Positions 40,363 to 49,854 of a DNA stretch of 64,000 nucleotides are shown here, piece after piece. This DNA is from Shimia_B sp038528385 (GTDB taxonomy: Bacteria; Pseudomonadota; Alphaproteobacteria; Rhodobacterales; Rhodobacteraceae). Location: NCBI GenBank assembly GCA_038528385.1, contig JBCBET010000001.1, positions 877,630 to 941,629 on the forward strand, written 5' to 3'. Below the pieces are notes generated by a model. The model made no database searches, was not told the origin of the DNA, and worked only from the letters and a program-made list of their open reading frames with translations. The stretch's first letter is position 1, and every line of letters begins with the position of its first letter. A program made the position numbers and the translations under genes.

Positions 40363-41400
40363 ATGGCAGGGTTCGGCAGCCTCTTTTCCGCGGATATGGC
40401 CATCGATCTCGGCACGGCCAACACCCTTGTCTACGTCAAGGGCAAGGGCGTGATCCTGAATGAGCCGTCGGTGGTGGCCTACCAGGTCAAGGACGGCGTC
40501 AAGAAACCGCTCGCCTTCGGCGAAGATGCCAAGCTCATGCTCGGCCGCACGCCGGGCTCCATCCAGGCGATCCGGCCCATGCGGGACGGCGTCATCGCCG
40601 ATTTCGACGTGGCCGAGGAGATGATCAAGCACTTTATCCGCAAGGTCCACCGCCGCACGACCTTCACCAAGCCCAAGATCATCGTCTGCGTCCCCCATGG
40701 CGCCACGCCCGTGGAAAAACGCGCGATCCGCCAGTCTGTGCTCAGCGCGGGCGCGCGCCGCGCGGGCCTCATCGCCGAACCCATCGCCGCGGCCATCGGC
40801 GCAGGCATGCCCATCACGGACCCCACAGGCTCCATGGTGGTCGATATCGGCGGCGGCACGACCGAGGTGGCGGTGCTCGCGCTCGCCGACATCGTCTATG
40901 CCCGCTCCGTGCGCGTGGGCGGCGACCGCATGGACGAGGCGATCATCTCCTATCTCAGGCGCCAGCATAACCTGCTCATCGGCGAGGCGACCGCCGAACG
41001 GATCAAGACGACGCTGGGCACGGCGCGCATGCCCGATGACGGCCGTGGCTCGTCCATGCCCATCCGCGGCCGCGACCTCCTAAACGGCGTCCCGAAGGAG
41101 GCCGAGATCACGCAGGCCATGGTGGCCGAAGCGCTTTCCGAGCCCGTGCAGCAGATCTGCGAGGCGGTCATGACCGCCCTCGAGGCCACCCCGCCGGACC
41201 TCGCCGCCGACATCGTGGACCGTGGCGTGATGCTCACGGGCGGCGGCGCGCTGCTCGGAGAGCTTGACCTGGCCCTCCGGGAACAGACAGGATTGGCGGT
41301 GAGCGTGGCCGATGAGAGCCTCAATTGCGTGGCCATCGGCACCGGCAAGACACTCGAATACGAAAAACAGCTGCTGCACGTGATCGATTACGACAGCTAG
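40363..41400 (+). CDS. mreB: Rod shape-determining protein MreB
   Basis: A 345-residue bacterial actin that organises lateral wall synthesis. Phosphate 1 motif IDLGTANTLVY (~11-21), connect motifs, phosphate 2 MVVDIGGGTTEVAVLAL (~158-174) and adenosine motif MLTGGGALLGELD (~289-301). First gene of the mreB-mreC-mreD-mrdA-rodA group. The start follows GAGG by 10 bases; upstream 180 bases contain a TATAAG that could be a -10. Confidence 0.97.
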   Translation: MAGFGSLFSADMAIDLGTANTLVYVKGKGVILNEPSVVAYQVKDGVKKPLAFGEDAKLMLGRTPGSIQAIRPMRDGVIADFDVAEEMIKHFIRKVHRRTTFTKPKIIVCVPHGATPVEKRAIRQSVLSAGARRAGLIAEPIAAAIGAGMPITDPTGSMVVDIGGGTTEVAVLALADIVYARSVRVGGDRMDEAIISYLRRQHNLLIGEATAERIKTTLGTARMPDDGRGSSMPIRGRDLLNGVPKEAEITQAMVAEALSEPVQQICEAVMTALEATPPDLAADIVDRGVMLTGGGALLGELDLALREQTGLAVSVADESLNCVAIGTGKTLEYEKQLLHVIDYDS

Positions 41401-41440
41401 GCTGACGAGACAGGCAACCGGACCCCGAGCGGAGAACGCT

Positions 41441-42340
41441 TTGGCCAAGGAACGTCACAACGCGGAAGACTTCGCCCGCCCGGTGCGGCGGCTTCTCACG
41501 GCTGTGCTGTGCCTCGCGCTCATGGCGGTCTTTATCCTCTGGCGCATCGACAGCCCCCGGGTGGAGCGGCTGCGCGTGCAGGTCATGGACACGCTCGTGC
41601 CCTCGCTCGACTGGGCGATGGCACCGGTCACGGGGCTCGCGCATCTGGCCTCGGACTTTCGCTCCTACCAGCGCATCTTCGATCAGAACCAGGAGCTCAA
41701 GCGCGAGCTTCAGCAGATGCGCGCCTGGCGCGAGGCCGCGCTCCAGCTCGAGCAGGAGAACGCGCGGCTCCTCGACCTCAACAACGTGCGCCTCGATCCG
41801 AAATTCACCCATGTGACGGGCGTGGTCATGGCCGATAGCGGCTCCCCCTTTAGGCAGTCTGTGCTGATCAATGTGGGCGCTCGGGACGGCATCCGGGACG
41901 GCTGGGCGACGATGGATGGGCTCGGTCTCGTGGGCCGCATCTCCGGCGTGGGCGCGACGACGAGCCGGGTGATCCTTCTGACGGACGCCTCGTCTCGGGT
42001 GCCGGTGACGATCCAGCCCTCGGGCGTGCGCGCGATCCTCGCGGGCGATAACACGGCGCGCCCGCTCCTCGACCTCATCGAGGACGTGGACGCGCTGCGC
42101 CCCGGGGACCGGGTCTTTTCGTCGGGGGCAGGCGATGTCTTTCCGGCGGGGCTCCTGGTGGGCGAGGTGGTGCAGACCTCCGACCGCAGGCTCCGCGTGG
42201 GGCTCGTGGCCGACTACGAACGGCTGGAGTTTCTGCGCGTGATCCGGTCGCGCCCGCTCGAGCCCATCACCGATCCCGGCGCGCTCATCGCGCCGCGCCT
42301 CCCGGCGGCGGCCCTCCTGGAGGAGGCGGGCGATGGCTAA
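41441..42340 (+). CDS. mreC: Rod shape-determining protein MreC
   Basis: A 299-residue bitopic membrane protein that links MreB to PBP2 in the periplasm. TM helix LTAVLCLALMAVFILWRI (~19-36), coiled coil FDQNQELKRELQQMRAWREAALQLEQENARLLDLNN (~79-114), then the beta-barrel MreC domain (~120-275; VTGVVMADSGSPFRQSVLINVGARDGI). TTG start with GGAG seven bases upstream. Its end overlaps mreD by 8 bases. Confidence 0.95.
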   Translation: MAKERHNAEDFARPVRRLLTAVLCLALMAVFILWRIDSPRVERLRVQVMDTLVPSLDWAMAPVTGLAHLASDFRSYQRIFDQNQELKRELQQMRAWREAALQLEQENARLLDLNNVRLDPKFTHVTGVVMADSGSPFRQSVLINVGARDGIRDGWATMDGLGLVGRISGVGATTSRVILLTDASSRVPVTIQPSGVRAILAGDNTARPLLDLIEDVDALRPGDRVFSSGAGDVFPAGLLVGEVVQTSDRRLRVGLVADYERLEFLRVIRSRPLEPITDPGALIAPRLPAAALLEEAGDG

Positions 42341-42896
42341 TCCGGCGGTCACCGCGCGGCGCTCCGCCGATGGCGGCACGCTCTGGCTCATGCGGGGCGT
42401 TTTCGCCGTGCTCACGCTCGTGCTGCTCGTCGTTCAGCTCCTGCCGTTGGGCCTCCTGCCCGCGGGCTGGGTGGGCCCGGATCTGGTTTTTGCCTTCGCC
42501 CTCGTCTGGGTGGCGCGGCGGCCTGACTTTGCGCCGGTCTGGCTCCTTGCCGGGCTCTTTCTGCTGGCCGATCTGCTGCTCCAGCGGCCGCCGGGGCTTT
42601 GGGCAGCCATGGCGCTTCTGGCCACGGAGGCGCTCCGCGCGCGCGCCCAGGACCTCCGCGACATGGTCTTCGCGGGCGAATGGGCGATCGTGGCGGTGAT
42701 CCTCACGGGCTTCACGGCGGCGTTCCTCGCGCTCTGGTCGCTGCTCGTGCCCTATGACATCCCGCGCGGTCTCTTCGCGCTCCAGATGCTGCTCACGCTC
42801 GCCGCCTACCCGCCCGTCGCGGGGGCCTCCGTGGCGCTCTTCGGCGTCACCAAGGCCGCGCCCGGCCAGACCGACGCCCTCGGCAGAAAGCTCTGA
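42333..42896 (+). CDS. mreD: Rod shape-determining protein MreD
   Basis: A 187-residue integral membrane protein with five or six helices (for example LMRGVFAVLTLVLLVVQLLPLGLLPA and WLLAGLFLLADLLLQRPPGLWAAMALLATEAL). MreD sequences are poorly conserved; the call rests on the position between mreC and mrdA and the R-P-P-G-L-W segment common in alphaproteobacterial members. It overlaps mreC by 8 bases and ends 7 bases before mrdA. Confidence 0.9.
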   Translation: MANPAVTARRSADGGTLWLMRGVFAVLTLVLLVVQLLPLGLLPAGWVGPDLVFAFALVWVARRPDFAPVWLLAGLFLLADLLLQRPPGLWAAMALLATEALRARAQDLRDMVFAGEWAIVAVILTGFTAAFLALWSLLVPYDIPRGLFALQMLLTLAAYPPVAGASVALFGVTKAAPGQTDALGRKL

Positions 42897-42903
42897 GACC
42901 GCC

Positions 42904-44850
42904 ATGAAAGCCTCCCCCAAGGATATCGAGATCTCCCACCGCCGCATCTCCCGCCGCGGCCTCGTCTTCGGCGGCGCGCAGCTCGCGCTCATCGGGGCGC
43001 TTGGCTGGCGGATGCGGCAGCTTCAAGTGGAGCAGGCCGACCAGTTCCGCCTCCTGGCCGAGGAAAATCGCATCAACATGCGCCTCCTCGCCCCGGCCCG
43101 GGGCATGGTCTTCGACCGCAACGGGCACATCCTGGCCGAGAACGAGCAGAACTACCGCATCGTCATCACGCGCGAGGACGCGGGCGACGTGGACACCGTG
43201 CTGGGCGAGGTGGCCCGCCTCATCGGGCTCAGCCCCGAAGAGGCCGCCCGCGCCCGCGAGGACATCTTCGACCGTCCCTCCTTCGTGCCCGTCACCATCG
43301 CCGACCGCCTGAGCTGGGAGGCCGTGGCCCGCGTCTCCGCCAACATGCCGCGCCTGCCGGGCATCCACGCCGATTTCGGCCTCTCGCGGCACTATCCCCG
43401 CGGCGCCGACCTCGCCCATGTGCTGGGCTATGTGGGGCCGGTCTCGGACTACGATCTCGAACGCATCGACGACCAGGACCCGCTCCTCCAGATCCCGAAA
43501 TTCCAGATCGGCAAGACCGGCGTGGAGAACAAGCTCGAGCGGGAGCTGCGCGGCCGCGCGGGCTCCAAGCGCATCGAGGTGAACGCGGCAGGCCGTATCA
43601 TGCGCGAGCTCGAACGCGCCGAAGGCACGCCGGGCACCGACGTGCAGCTCACCATCGACAGCCGCCTCCAGAACTACGTGCAGGCGCGGCTGGGGAGCGA
43701 ATCCGCCTCCGCCGTCGTCATCGACTGCGAGAAAGGCGACCTCCTCGCCATCGGCTCCGCGCCCGCCTTCGACCCCAATCTCTTCGTGCGCGGCATCTCG
43801 GTGTCCGATTACGCGGCGCTCACCGAAAACAAGTACCGCCCGCTGGCCAACAAATCCGTGCAGGGCACCTACCCGCCCGGCTCCACGTTCAAGATGATCA
43901 CGGCGCTCGCGGCCCTCGAGGCCGGCGTCGTGGGCCAGGGCGAGACGGTCTATTGCGGCGGCGCCACCAAGGTCGGCGGCCAGCGCTTCCACTGCTGGAA
44001 GCGGGGCGGCCACGGCCGCGTGGACCTCCTCAAGAGCCTGCGCGAGAGCTGCGACCTCTACTACTACGAGGTGGCCCAGCGCGTGGGCATCGACAAGATG
44101 GCCGAGATGGCGCGCCTCTTCGGCATCGGCGTGCGCCACGACATCCCCATGTCCGCCGTGGCCGAGGGGCTGGCCCCCGACAAGGCGTGGAAGCGGCGCG
44201 TGCGCGACGCCGAATGGCGCGTGGGCGATACGGTCAATGCCTCCATCGGGCAGGGCTACGTGCTGGCCTCGCCCCTGCAGCTCGCGGTCATGACCGCGCG
44301 CATCGCCACGGGCCGCTCGGTCACCCCGCGCCTCATCGCCTCGCGCAACGGCGTGGCGGAGCCCTCCGGCGCGGGGGAGCCGCTCGACGTGAGCGTCACG
44401 GCGCTCGGCGCCATCCGCAAGGCCATGTACCAGGTCGCCAACGACCGGAAGGGCACCGCCTACGGCTCCCGCATCATCGCCGAGGATTTCCGCATGGCCG
44501 GCAAGACCGGCACCACCCAGGTCAAGCGCATCTCGCCCGAGGAACGCGCCCGCGGCATCACCAGGAACGAGGACCGCATCTGGGAGCACCGCGACCACGC
44601 GCTCTACGTGAGCTTCGCGCCCTATGACAATCCGCGCTTCGCCGTGGCGGTGGTGGTGGAGCATGGCGGGTCGGGCTCCCGCGCCGCGGCGCCCCTGGCG
44701 CGCGATATCATGCTCCAAGCGCTCTATGACGGCACGCCCCCGGTGGAGGCCTATCCCGCCAAGGACCGCGAGCGCATCACCACCCAGCAGGACGAGCTCG
44801 AACTCTGGGACGGCGTCGAAGACCGCCTGCCCCCGAGGGACCAGGCATGA
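42904..44850 (+). CDS. mrdA: Penicillin-binding protein 2 (peptidoglycan D,D-transpeptidase)
   Basis: A 648-residue bitopic enzyme for cell elongation. N-terminal TM at ~20-40 (GLVFGGAQLALIGALGW), non-catalytic dimerisation domain (RGMVFDRNGHILAENEQNYRIVI near 66-88) and transpeptidase domain from ~250. Catalytic motifs: SxxK in YPPGSTFKMITAL (~325-337), SCD in RESCDLYYYEVA (~381-392) and KTG in MAGKTGTTQVKR (~531-542). The start was placed at the ATG giving the cytoplasmic tail of the family. Its stop overlaps rodA (ATGA). Confidence 0.95.
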   Translation: MKASPKDIEISHRRISRRGLVFGGAQLALIGALGWRMRQLQVEQADQFRLLAEENRINMRLLAPARGMVFDRNGHILAENEQNYRIVITREDAGDVDTVLGEVARLIGLSPEEAARAREDIFDRPSFVPVTIADRLSWEAVARVSANMPRLPGIHADFGLSRHYPRGADLAHVLGYVGPVSDYDLERIDDQDPLLQIPKFQIGKTGVENKLERELRGRAGSKRIEVNAAGRIMRELERAEGTPGTDVQLTIDSRLQNYVQARLGSESASAVVIDCEKGDLLAIGSAPAFDPNLFVRGISVSDYAALTENKYRPLANKSVQGTYPPGSTFKMITALAALEAGVVGQGETVYCGGATKVGGQRFHCWKRGGHGRVDLLKSLRESCDLYYYEVAQRVGIDKMAEMARLFGIGVRHDIPMSAVAEGLAPDKAWKRRVRDAEWRVGDTVNASIGQGYVLASPLQLAVMTARIATGRSVTPRLIASRNGVAEPSGAGEPLDVSVTALGAIRKAMYQVANDRKGTAYGSRIIAEDFRMAGKTGTTQVKRISPEERARGITRNEDRIWEHRDHALYVSFAPYDNPRFAVAVVVEHGGSGSRAAAPLARDIMLQALYDGTPPVEAYPAKDRERITTQQDELELWDGVEDRLPPRDQA

Positions 44851-45986
44851 GCTATCTCGAATACCGGCTGCAAACGGTCCCCGCGGGCTTTCGCAAGGTG
44901 CTCGCGCTCAACTGGCCGATCATCCTCCTCGTCACGGCCATCGCCTGCGTGGGGTTCATGATGCTCTATTCCGTGGCGGGCGGCTCGCTCAGCCGCTGGG
45001 CGGAGCCGCAGATGCAGCGCTTTGCCATGGGAATGGTGGGGATGTTCATCGTCGCCATGGTCCCGATCTGGTTCTGGCGGAACATGTCGGCGCTGGCCTA
45101 CGTGCTCTCGCTCGTGCTCCTCGTGATCGTGGAGGTGGCGGGCGTCACCGGCATGGGCGCGCAGCGCTGGATCGACCTGGGCTTCATGCGGCTCCAGCCC
45201 TCCGAGCTCATGAAGATCACGCTCGTGATGTTCCTCGCTGCCTATTACGACTGGCTGCCGCTGGAGAAGACGTCGCGCCCGCTCTGGGTGATCGTGCCGG
45301 TGGTGCTGATCCTTTTGCCCGTCTACCTCGTGCTCAGGCAGCCCGATCTCGGAACCTCGATCCTGCTCATGGCGGGCGGCGGGACGGTGATGTTCATCGC
45401 GGGCGTCCACTGGGCCTATTTCGCCACCGTCGTCAGCGGCGCGGTGGCGCTCATCGCGGCCGTCTTCCAGTCGCGGGGGACGGACTGGCAGCTCCTGCAG
45501 GATTACCAGTACCGGCGCATCGACACCTTCCTCGATCCCTCCCAGGATCCGCTGGGGGCGGGCTACCACATCACCCAGGCCAAGATCGCGCTGGGCTCGG
45601 GCGGCTGGACCGGGCGCGGCTTCATGGAGGGGACGCAGTCGCGGCTGAACTTCCTGCCCGAAAAGCACACCGATTTCATCTTCACGACGCTGGCCGAGGA
45701 GTTCGGCTTCATCGGGGCGTTCTCGCTGCTGGTACTTTATGCCCTGCTCATCGGGTTCTGCATCGCCTCGGCGCTGACGATGAAGGACCGCTTCGCGGCG
45801 CTCCTGACATTCGGGATCGCGGCGACGTTCTTCTTCTTCTTCGCGGTGAACATGGCCATGGTCATGGGGCTCGCGCCGGTGGTGGGCGTGCCCTTGCCGC
45901 TGGTGAGCTATGGCGGCTCGGCGATGCTCGTTCTGCTCTGCGCGTTCGGGCTCGTGCAATCGGCCCATGTGCACCGGCCGCGCTGA
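44847..45986 (+). CDS. rodA: Rod shape-determining protein RodA (SEDS glycosyltransferase)
   Basis: A 379-residue membrane glycosyltransferase polymerising lipid II, partner of PBP2. Ten helices; SEDS hallmark blocks GAQRWIDLGFMRLQPSELMKI (~107-127), RQPDLGTSILLMAGG (~165-179, with the D), GFMEGTQSRLNFLPEKHTDFIFTTLAEEFGF (~253-283, catalytic Glu/Asp loop) and VGVPLPLVSYGGSAML near the end. Coupled to mrdA by a 4-base overlap and to the next gene by one base. Confidence 0.96.
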   Translation: MSYLEYRLQTVPAGFRKVLALNWPIILLVTAIACVGFMMLYSVAGGSLSRWAEPQMQRFAMGMVGMFIVAMVPIWFWRNMSALAYVLSLVLLVIVEVAGVTGMGAQRWIDLGFMRLQPSELMKITLVMFLAAYYDWLPLEKTSRPLWVIVPVVLILLPVYLVLRQPDLGTSILLMAGGGTVMFIAGVHWAYFATVVSGAVALIAAVFQSRGTDWQLLQDYQYRRIDTFLDPSQDPLGAGYHITQAKIALGSGGWTGRGFMEGTQSRLNFLPEKHTDFIFTTLAEEFGFIGAFSLLVLYALLIGFCIASALTMKDRFAALLTFGIAATFFFFFAVNMAMVMGLAPVVGVPLPLVSYGGSAMLVLLCAFGLVQSAHVHRPR

Positions 45987-46915
45987 TGCTCGGCGTTCTC
46001 TTCGCCGCGAAATCGGAGAAATGGGAGGCCTATGAGGGGCCTCTCTCGGCGGCCTTCGCCGAGGCCGGGCTCTCCGCGCGCGTGGCCCCCGAGATGGCGC
46101 CGGGGGAGGTCGACTATATCGTTTACGCTCCGAACGCCTCGGTACGGGATTTTTCGCCCTTCACGCGGCTCAAGGCCGTTCTGAACCTCTGGGCCGGGGT
46201 CGAAGGCGTCGTGGGCAATCCCACGCTCCGGGTCCCGCTGGCGCGGATGACCGACGAAGGCATGTCGGAGGGGATGGTGGACTACGTCACCGCCCATGTC
46301 CTGCGCTACCATGTGGGCCTCGACGCCCATGTGGTGAACCCGGACCGCGTCTGGGACCCGACGCCGCCGCCGCTGGCGCGAGACCGGACGGTGGGGCTCC
46401 TGGGCCTCGGCGCGCTCGGCGGCGCCTGCGCGGTGCGGCTCGCGGCCATGGGCTTCGACGTCTGGGGCTGGAGCCGCTCGCCCAAAAAGTTGACAGCTGT
46501 CAACTCTCGCGCAGGACCGGACGGTTTGCTGGAGGTTCTGGAGCGGTCGGAGATCCTGGTGCTGCTCATGCCGCGGACGCAAGCGACGGAAAACACGCTG
46601 AACGCTCAGACGCTGGCGCTCCTGCCGACGGGCGCGAAGATCATCAATCCTGGGCGCGGCCAGCTGATCGACGACGCCGCGCTCCTCTCGGCCCTCGACA
46701 GCGGGCAGGTGGGGCACGCGACGCTCGATGTCTTCCGCACCGAACCCCTCCCCCGGGATCATCCCTACTGGGCGCATCCGCGGGTCACGGTCACGCCGCA
46801 CATCGCCTCCACCACCCGGCCTCACCTGGCCGCCAAGCGGATCGTGGAAAACATCCGCCTCCACGAGGCGGGAGAGCCCATGCACGACGTGGTGGACCGC
46901 GCCGCGGGCTACTGA
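45986..46915 (+). CDS. ghrA: Glyoxylate/hydroxypyruvate reductase A-like
   Basis: A 309-residue D-2-hydroxyacid dehydrogenase. Substrate loop LWAGVEGVVGNPTL (~70-83), NAD(P)-binding motif GLLGLGALGGACAVRLAAMGFDVWGWSR (~137-164), catalytic Arg in INPGRGQLIDD (~217-227), Glu in DVFRTEPLP and His in VTPHIASTTRP. The GhrA group uses NADPH; the GWSRSPK segment fits this. It starts on the rodA stop (one-base overlap) and may be expressed with the elongation genes without being functionally linked. Confidence 0.9.
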   Translation: MLGVLFAAKSEKWEAYEGPLSAAFAEAGLSARVAPEMAPGEVDYIVYAPNASVRDFSPFTRLKAVLNLWAGVEGVVGNPTLRVPLARMTDEGMSEGMVDYVTAHVLRYHVGLDAHVVNPDRVWDPTPPPLARDRTVGLLGLGALGGACAVRLAAMGFDVWGWSRSPKKLTAVNSRAGPDGLLEVLERSEILVLLMPRTQATENTLNAQTLALLPTGAKIINPGRGQLIDDAALLSALDSGQVGHATLDVFRTEPLPRDHPYWAHPRVTVTPHIASTTRPHLAAKRIVENIRLHEAGEPMHDVVDRAAGY

Positions 46916-46917
46916 CG

Positions 46918-47721
46918 CTAGCGCAGCTTCGGCGGTTTGGCGGGGTCCATGCCGGGCGCCCCGGGCGCCACGGCCTCCGTCCGCGCCTTGGGCAGATCGA
47001 AGCGTAGCGCCACGCGCGCGAGCTGGCCCGCCACGGCGTCGGAAGCGCGCAGGAAGGTGACGTCGAGCTGCCCCGCCTCGAGCCCCGAGAAGGTCAGCGC
47101 CTCGCTCGCCGCCCGGCTGAGCGCGCCGTCGGCCCCGGGTGCTGCATCCACGAAGGCGAGGATATGCCCGCGGCTTCCGTCCTCGTAGGTCGCCATGGCG
47201 AGGAACGCCGTCTCGGCGGCCGCCCCCATGAGCGCGAGCTTGGCATCGAGCGCCGTCAGAAGCCGCTCGGGCAGCTCGCCTGGGGCGGCGACCTCCGCCA
47301 CCTTCATGTCCGCGGCGTCGGGCGCGTGAGCCAGCGTTTCCGCAAGCCAGGCCACCGCGTCGGCGGGCAGGAGATAGGAGGACGGCGCCACCTCGAGGTT
47401 GAGGCCGAGGCCGAGCGCCTCCGCCGTCAGCAGCTGCACCAGCGCGCGGCCCGAGAGCGCCACGAAGGGCGACGGCCCGCCCACGAAGGCCGCCAGGCGG
47501 TCGGCGCGGTCGAAGGCCACGACGATGCGCCCCTCCTCCTCCAGATCGAAGAGGCGCGGCTTCACCTCGTCGCCCACGGGCTCCTCCTCCACGAGGAGAA
47601 AAAGCTCCGCATCGGCCACCCGCTCGTAGAAACGCAGCCGGTCGGCGTCGCTGCCGGTTGCCTCCATGACGGCGAAAGCCAGGTCGATCGGGGTGGCCTC
47701 GGAAGGCGTGGCGTCGGTCAT
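46918..47721 (-). CDS. SseB family protein
   Basis: A 267-residue cytosolic protein with an N-terminal SseB domain: DLAFAVMEATGSDADRLRFYERVADAELFLLVEEEP (~13-48), VVAFDRADRLAAFVGGPSPFVALSGRALVQLL (~67-98). SseB is named from a sulphurtransferase-linked enteric protein; function is not established. The C-terminal half is not recognised and may be an SseB_C-like domain. Its ATG overlaps the UDG stop by 4 bases; convergent with the reductase (2-base gap). Confidence 0.85.
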   Translation of the reverse strand: MTDATPSEATPIDLAFAVMEATGSDADRLRFYERVADAELFLLVEEEPVGDEVKPRLFDLEEEGRIVVAFDRADRLAAFVGGPSPFVALSGRALVQLLTAEALGLGLNLEVAPSSYLLPADAVAWLAETLAHAPDAADMKVAEVAAPGELPERLLTALDAKLALMGAAAETAFLAMATYEDGSRGHILAFVDAAPGADGALSRAASEALTFSGLEAGQLDVTFLRASDAVAGQLARVALRFDLPKARTEAVAPGAPGMDPAKPPKLR

Positions 47722-48296
47722 AGCACCTCTTTCACCCGGGCGCGGAGCGCGGGCAAGAGCGCGCTCTCGAACCAGGGCCGCGCGCGGAGCCAGGCATTGT
47801 TGCGCCAGGACGGATGCGGCAGCGGGAAGACCGCGGGGGCATGGGCGCGCCAGTCCGCCACGCGCGCCGAGACCGCGCCCTTGCCCAGGTGCCAGCCTTG
47901 CGCCGCGCCGCCCACGAGGAGCGTGAGCTCCACCTGCCCCAGCGCCGCGAGCACCCGCGCGCGCCAGGTCCGCGCGCAGATCGCCGGCGGCGGCAGGTCC
48001 GCGCCCTTGGCGTCATAGCCCGGAAAGCAGAACGCCATGGGCACGATGGCGATGCGGCGCGCGTCGTAGAACGTGGCCTCGTCCACGCCCATCCGGTCGC
48101 GCAGGCGATCGCCGGAGGGATCGGTGAAGGGCTTGCCGGACTTATGCACGCGCATCCCCGGCGCCTGCCCCGCTACGAGGATGCGCGCGCCGGGCTCGAA
48201 CCATGTCACCGGTCGCGGGGCATGGGACGTGGCGGTGCCTGCGAAGCGATCCGCACACAGGCGGCAGGCGCGGATGTCGGCGGCGAGGTCGTCCAT
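47718..48296 (-). CDS. Uracil-DNA glycosylase family protein
   Basis: A 192-residue UDG-fold protein. Motif 1 VAGQAPGMRVHKSGKPFTDPSGDRL (~41-65), central AIVPMAFCFPG (~84-94), and motif 2-like LPHPSWRNN (~160-168) with the catalytic/wedge His. The CxxC in RACRLCADRF near the N terminus recalls the iron-sulphur cluster Cys pair of family 4 enzymes, but only these two of four ligands are evident, so it is closer to the unclustered family 4/6-like group. Probably removes uracil or similar bases; coupled to the SseB gene downstream. Confidence 0.82.
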   Translation of the reverse strand: MDDLAADIRACRLCADRFAGTATSHAPRPVTWFEPGARILVAGQAPGMRVHKSGKPFTDPSGDRLRDRMGVDEATFYDARRIAIVPMAFCFPGYDAKGADLPPPAICARTWRARVLAALGQVELTLLVGGAAQGWHLGKGAVSARVADWRAHAPAVFPLPHPSWRNNAWLRARPWFESALLPALRARVKEVL

Positions 48297-48349
48297 GGCG
48301 GGCCATGTGCGTCGCGCGCTGCCGGAGACAAGTTCGGACTTGCCTGATT

Positions 48350-48371
48350 TCTATATTTCTATAAACATAGA
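48350..48371 (+). promoter_or_regulatory. Putative ArsR-family operator
   Basis: Imperfect palindrome TCTAT-N12-ATAGA in an AT-rich patch directly before the ArsR-type gene; its centre also contains TCTATA. Position covering the expected promoter and start region suits autorepression. Confidence 0.55.
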
Positions 48372-48374
48372 ATC

Positions 48375-48731
48375 ATGAAACCGACCCCCAGCCTCGACCA
48401 GAGCCCCGACACCGCGCTCGCCCACATGGCCTCCACCTTCGCCGCCCTGGGCTCCGAGCAGCGCCTCACCGTGCTGCGCACGCTGGTGCGCGCGGGCGCC
48501 GACGGGCTCAGCATCGGCGCGCTCGGGGCGCGCACGGGCGTCACCGGCTCCACCCTCACGCATCACATGAAGATCCTCGCCCAGGCGGGACTCGTGCGCC
48601 AGGAAAAGCAGGGCCGTTCGATCATCTGCGCCGCGGTGGCCTATGACGAGGTCCGGGCGCTGTCGGAATTTCTGTTGGCGGAATGCTGCGCGGACGAAGC
48701 GGCCCCAAAGGGAGAGTGCCTCCATGACTGA
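48375..48731 (+). CDS. ArsR-family winged-helix transcriptional regulator
   Basis: A 118-residue repressor. Helix-turn-helix: LGSEQRLTVLRTLVRAGADGLSIGALGARTGVTGSTLTHHMKILAQAGLVRQEKQGRSIIC (~26-86). Cys residues lie in SIICAA and LAECCADEAAPKGEC at the C terminus, a plausible metal- or arsenical-sensing cluster. It overlaps the downstream permease gene by 8 bases and lies behind an operator-like palindrome; it probably controls both. Confidence 0.9.
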   Translation: MKPTPSLDQSPDTALAHMASTFAALGSEQRLTVLRTLVRAGADGLSIGALGARTGVTGSTLTHHMKILAQAGLVRQEKQGRSIICAAVAYDEVRALSEFLLAECCADEAAPKGECLHD

Positions 48732-49746
48732 CCTGACCCAGACCCTGCCGCGGCTCCGCGACCTGCCCCGGGGATGGCTGGCGAGCCTTCTCGTCCTCGC
48801 GCTGGTGGCGGTCTTTGATGCGCCGCAGGTGCCCGCCTCCATCCTCTTCACGGGGCAGGCGCTTCTCAATACCGCGCCGTTCATTCTCTTTGCGGTGCTG
48901 GCGGTGGCCTATGTGAAGGCGTCGGGGGCGGAGACGATGCTCGCCAAGGCGTTCCAGGGCAACCAGGTGCGCATGATCACCCTCGCCGCCCTGCTGGGCG
49001 GGATGTCGCCGTTCTGCTCCTGCGAGGTGATCCCGTTCATCGCGGGGCTCCTGGCCGTGGGCGCGCCGCTCAGCGCGGTGATGGCGTTCTGGCTCGCCTC
49101 GCCGCTCATGGACCCGGCCATGTTCACGATCACCGCCGGGGCGATTTCGTGGGAATTCGCCGTCGCGAAGACTGTGGCCGCGGTGGGCCTCGGCCTCATG
49201 GGCGGGTTCGTCACGCTGGCTTTCATGAAGACGCCGATCTTTGCCGACCCGCTCCGCGAGCGGCCGGCGCAGCGCGGCTGCGGCTGCGGGCCGTCGCCGT
49301 TTTCGGGCGCGCCGGTGTGGCGGTTCTGGCAGGACGGGAAGCGGCGCGCGACGTTTCGCGAGACCGCGGGCGAGAACGCGCTTTTCCTGCTGAAGTGGCT
49401 GACGCTCGCCTACCTGCTCGAGAGCCTCATGATCGCCTATATCCCCGCGGATCTGATCGCGGGGGTGCTGGGCGGTGACGGCGCCCTTCCGGTGGTGATC
49501 GGCGCTGTTGTCGGCGCGCCGGCCTACATGAACGGCTACGCGGCGGTGCCGCTCGTGGGCGAACTCATGGCGCAGGGCATGGCGCCGGGGGCGGCGATGT
49601 CGTTCATCGTGGCGGGGGGTGTGAGCTCGATCCCGGCCGCCATCGCAGTCTGGGCCCTGGTGAAGCCGCGCGTCTTTGCCGCTTATTTCAGCTATGGCAT
49701 TGTGGGCGCGATGCTGGCAGGTTTTGCCGTAAACGCGGTTTTCTAG
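48724..49746 (+). CDS. SO_0444/ArsP-type permease (organoarsenical or metal efflux)
   Basis: A 340-residue membrane protein of the DUF318/ArsP permease family, with about ten helices. Hallmarks: GMSPFCSCEVIPFIAGLLAVGAPLSAVMAFWLASPLMDP (~94-132, with the CSC motif), and the cytoplasmic CGCGPSP (~186-192). The second half, GAPAYMNGYAAVPLVGELMAQGMAPGAAMSFIVAGGVSSIPA, repeats the fold. Known members export trivalent organoarsenicals or are linked to Cu/Hg; the substrate here is inferred from the ArsR partner. Confidence 0.88.
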   Translation: MTDLTQTLPRLRDLPRGWLASLLVLALVAVFDAPQVPASILFTGQALLNTAPFILFAVLAVAYVKASGAETMLAKAFQGNQVRMITLAALLGGMSPFCSCEVIPFIAGLLAVGAPLSAVMAFWLASPLMDPAMFTITAGAISWEFAVAKTVAAVGLGLMGGFVTLAFMKTPIFADPLRERPAQRGCGCGPSPFSGAPVWRFWQDGKRRATFRETAGENALFLLKWLTLAYLLESLMIAYIPADLIAGVLGGDGALPVVIGAVVGAPAYMNGYAAVPLVGELMAQGMAPGAAMSFIVAGGVSSIPAAIAVWALVKPRVFAAYFSYGIVGAMLAGFAVNAVF

Positions 49747-49854
49747 CCGCCCGTCGCGCCGCGCGCCGATGTCGCATACCACCGTATACCGATTTCTTGC
49801 GCCGAGTCTCCGGGTCCCGTAGGAACCGCGCAGAAGCGCAACGGGGGATACGTG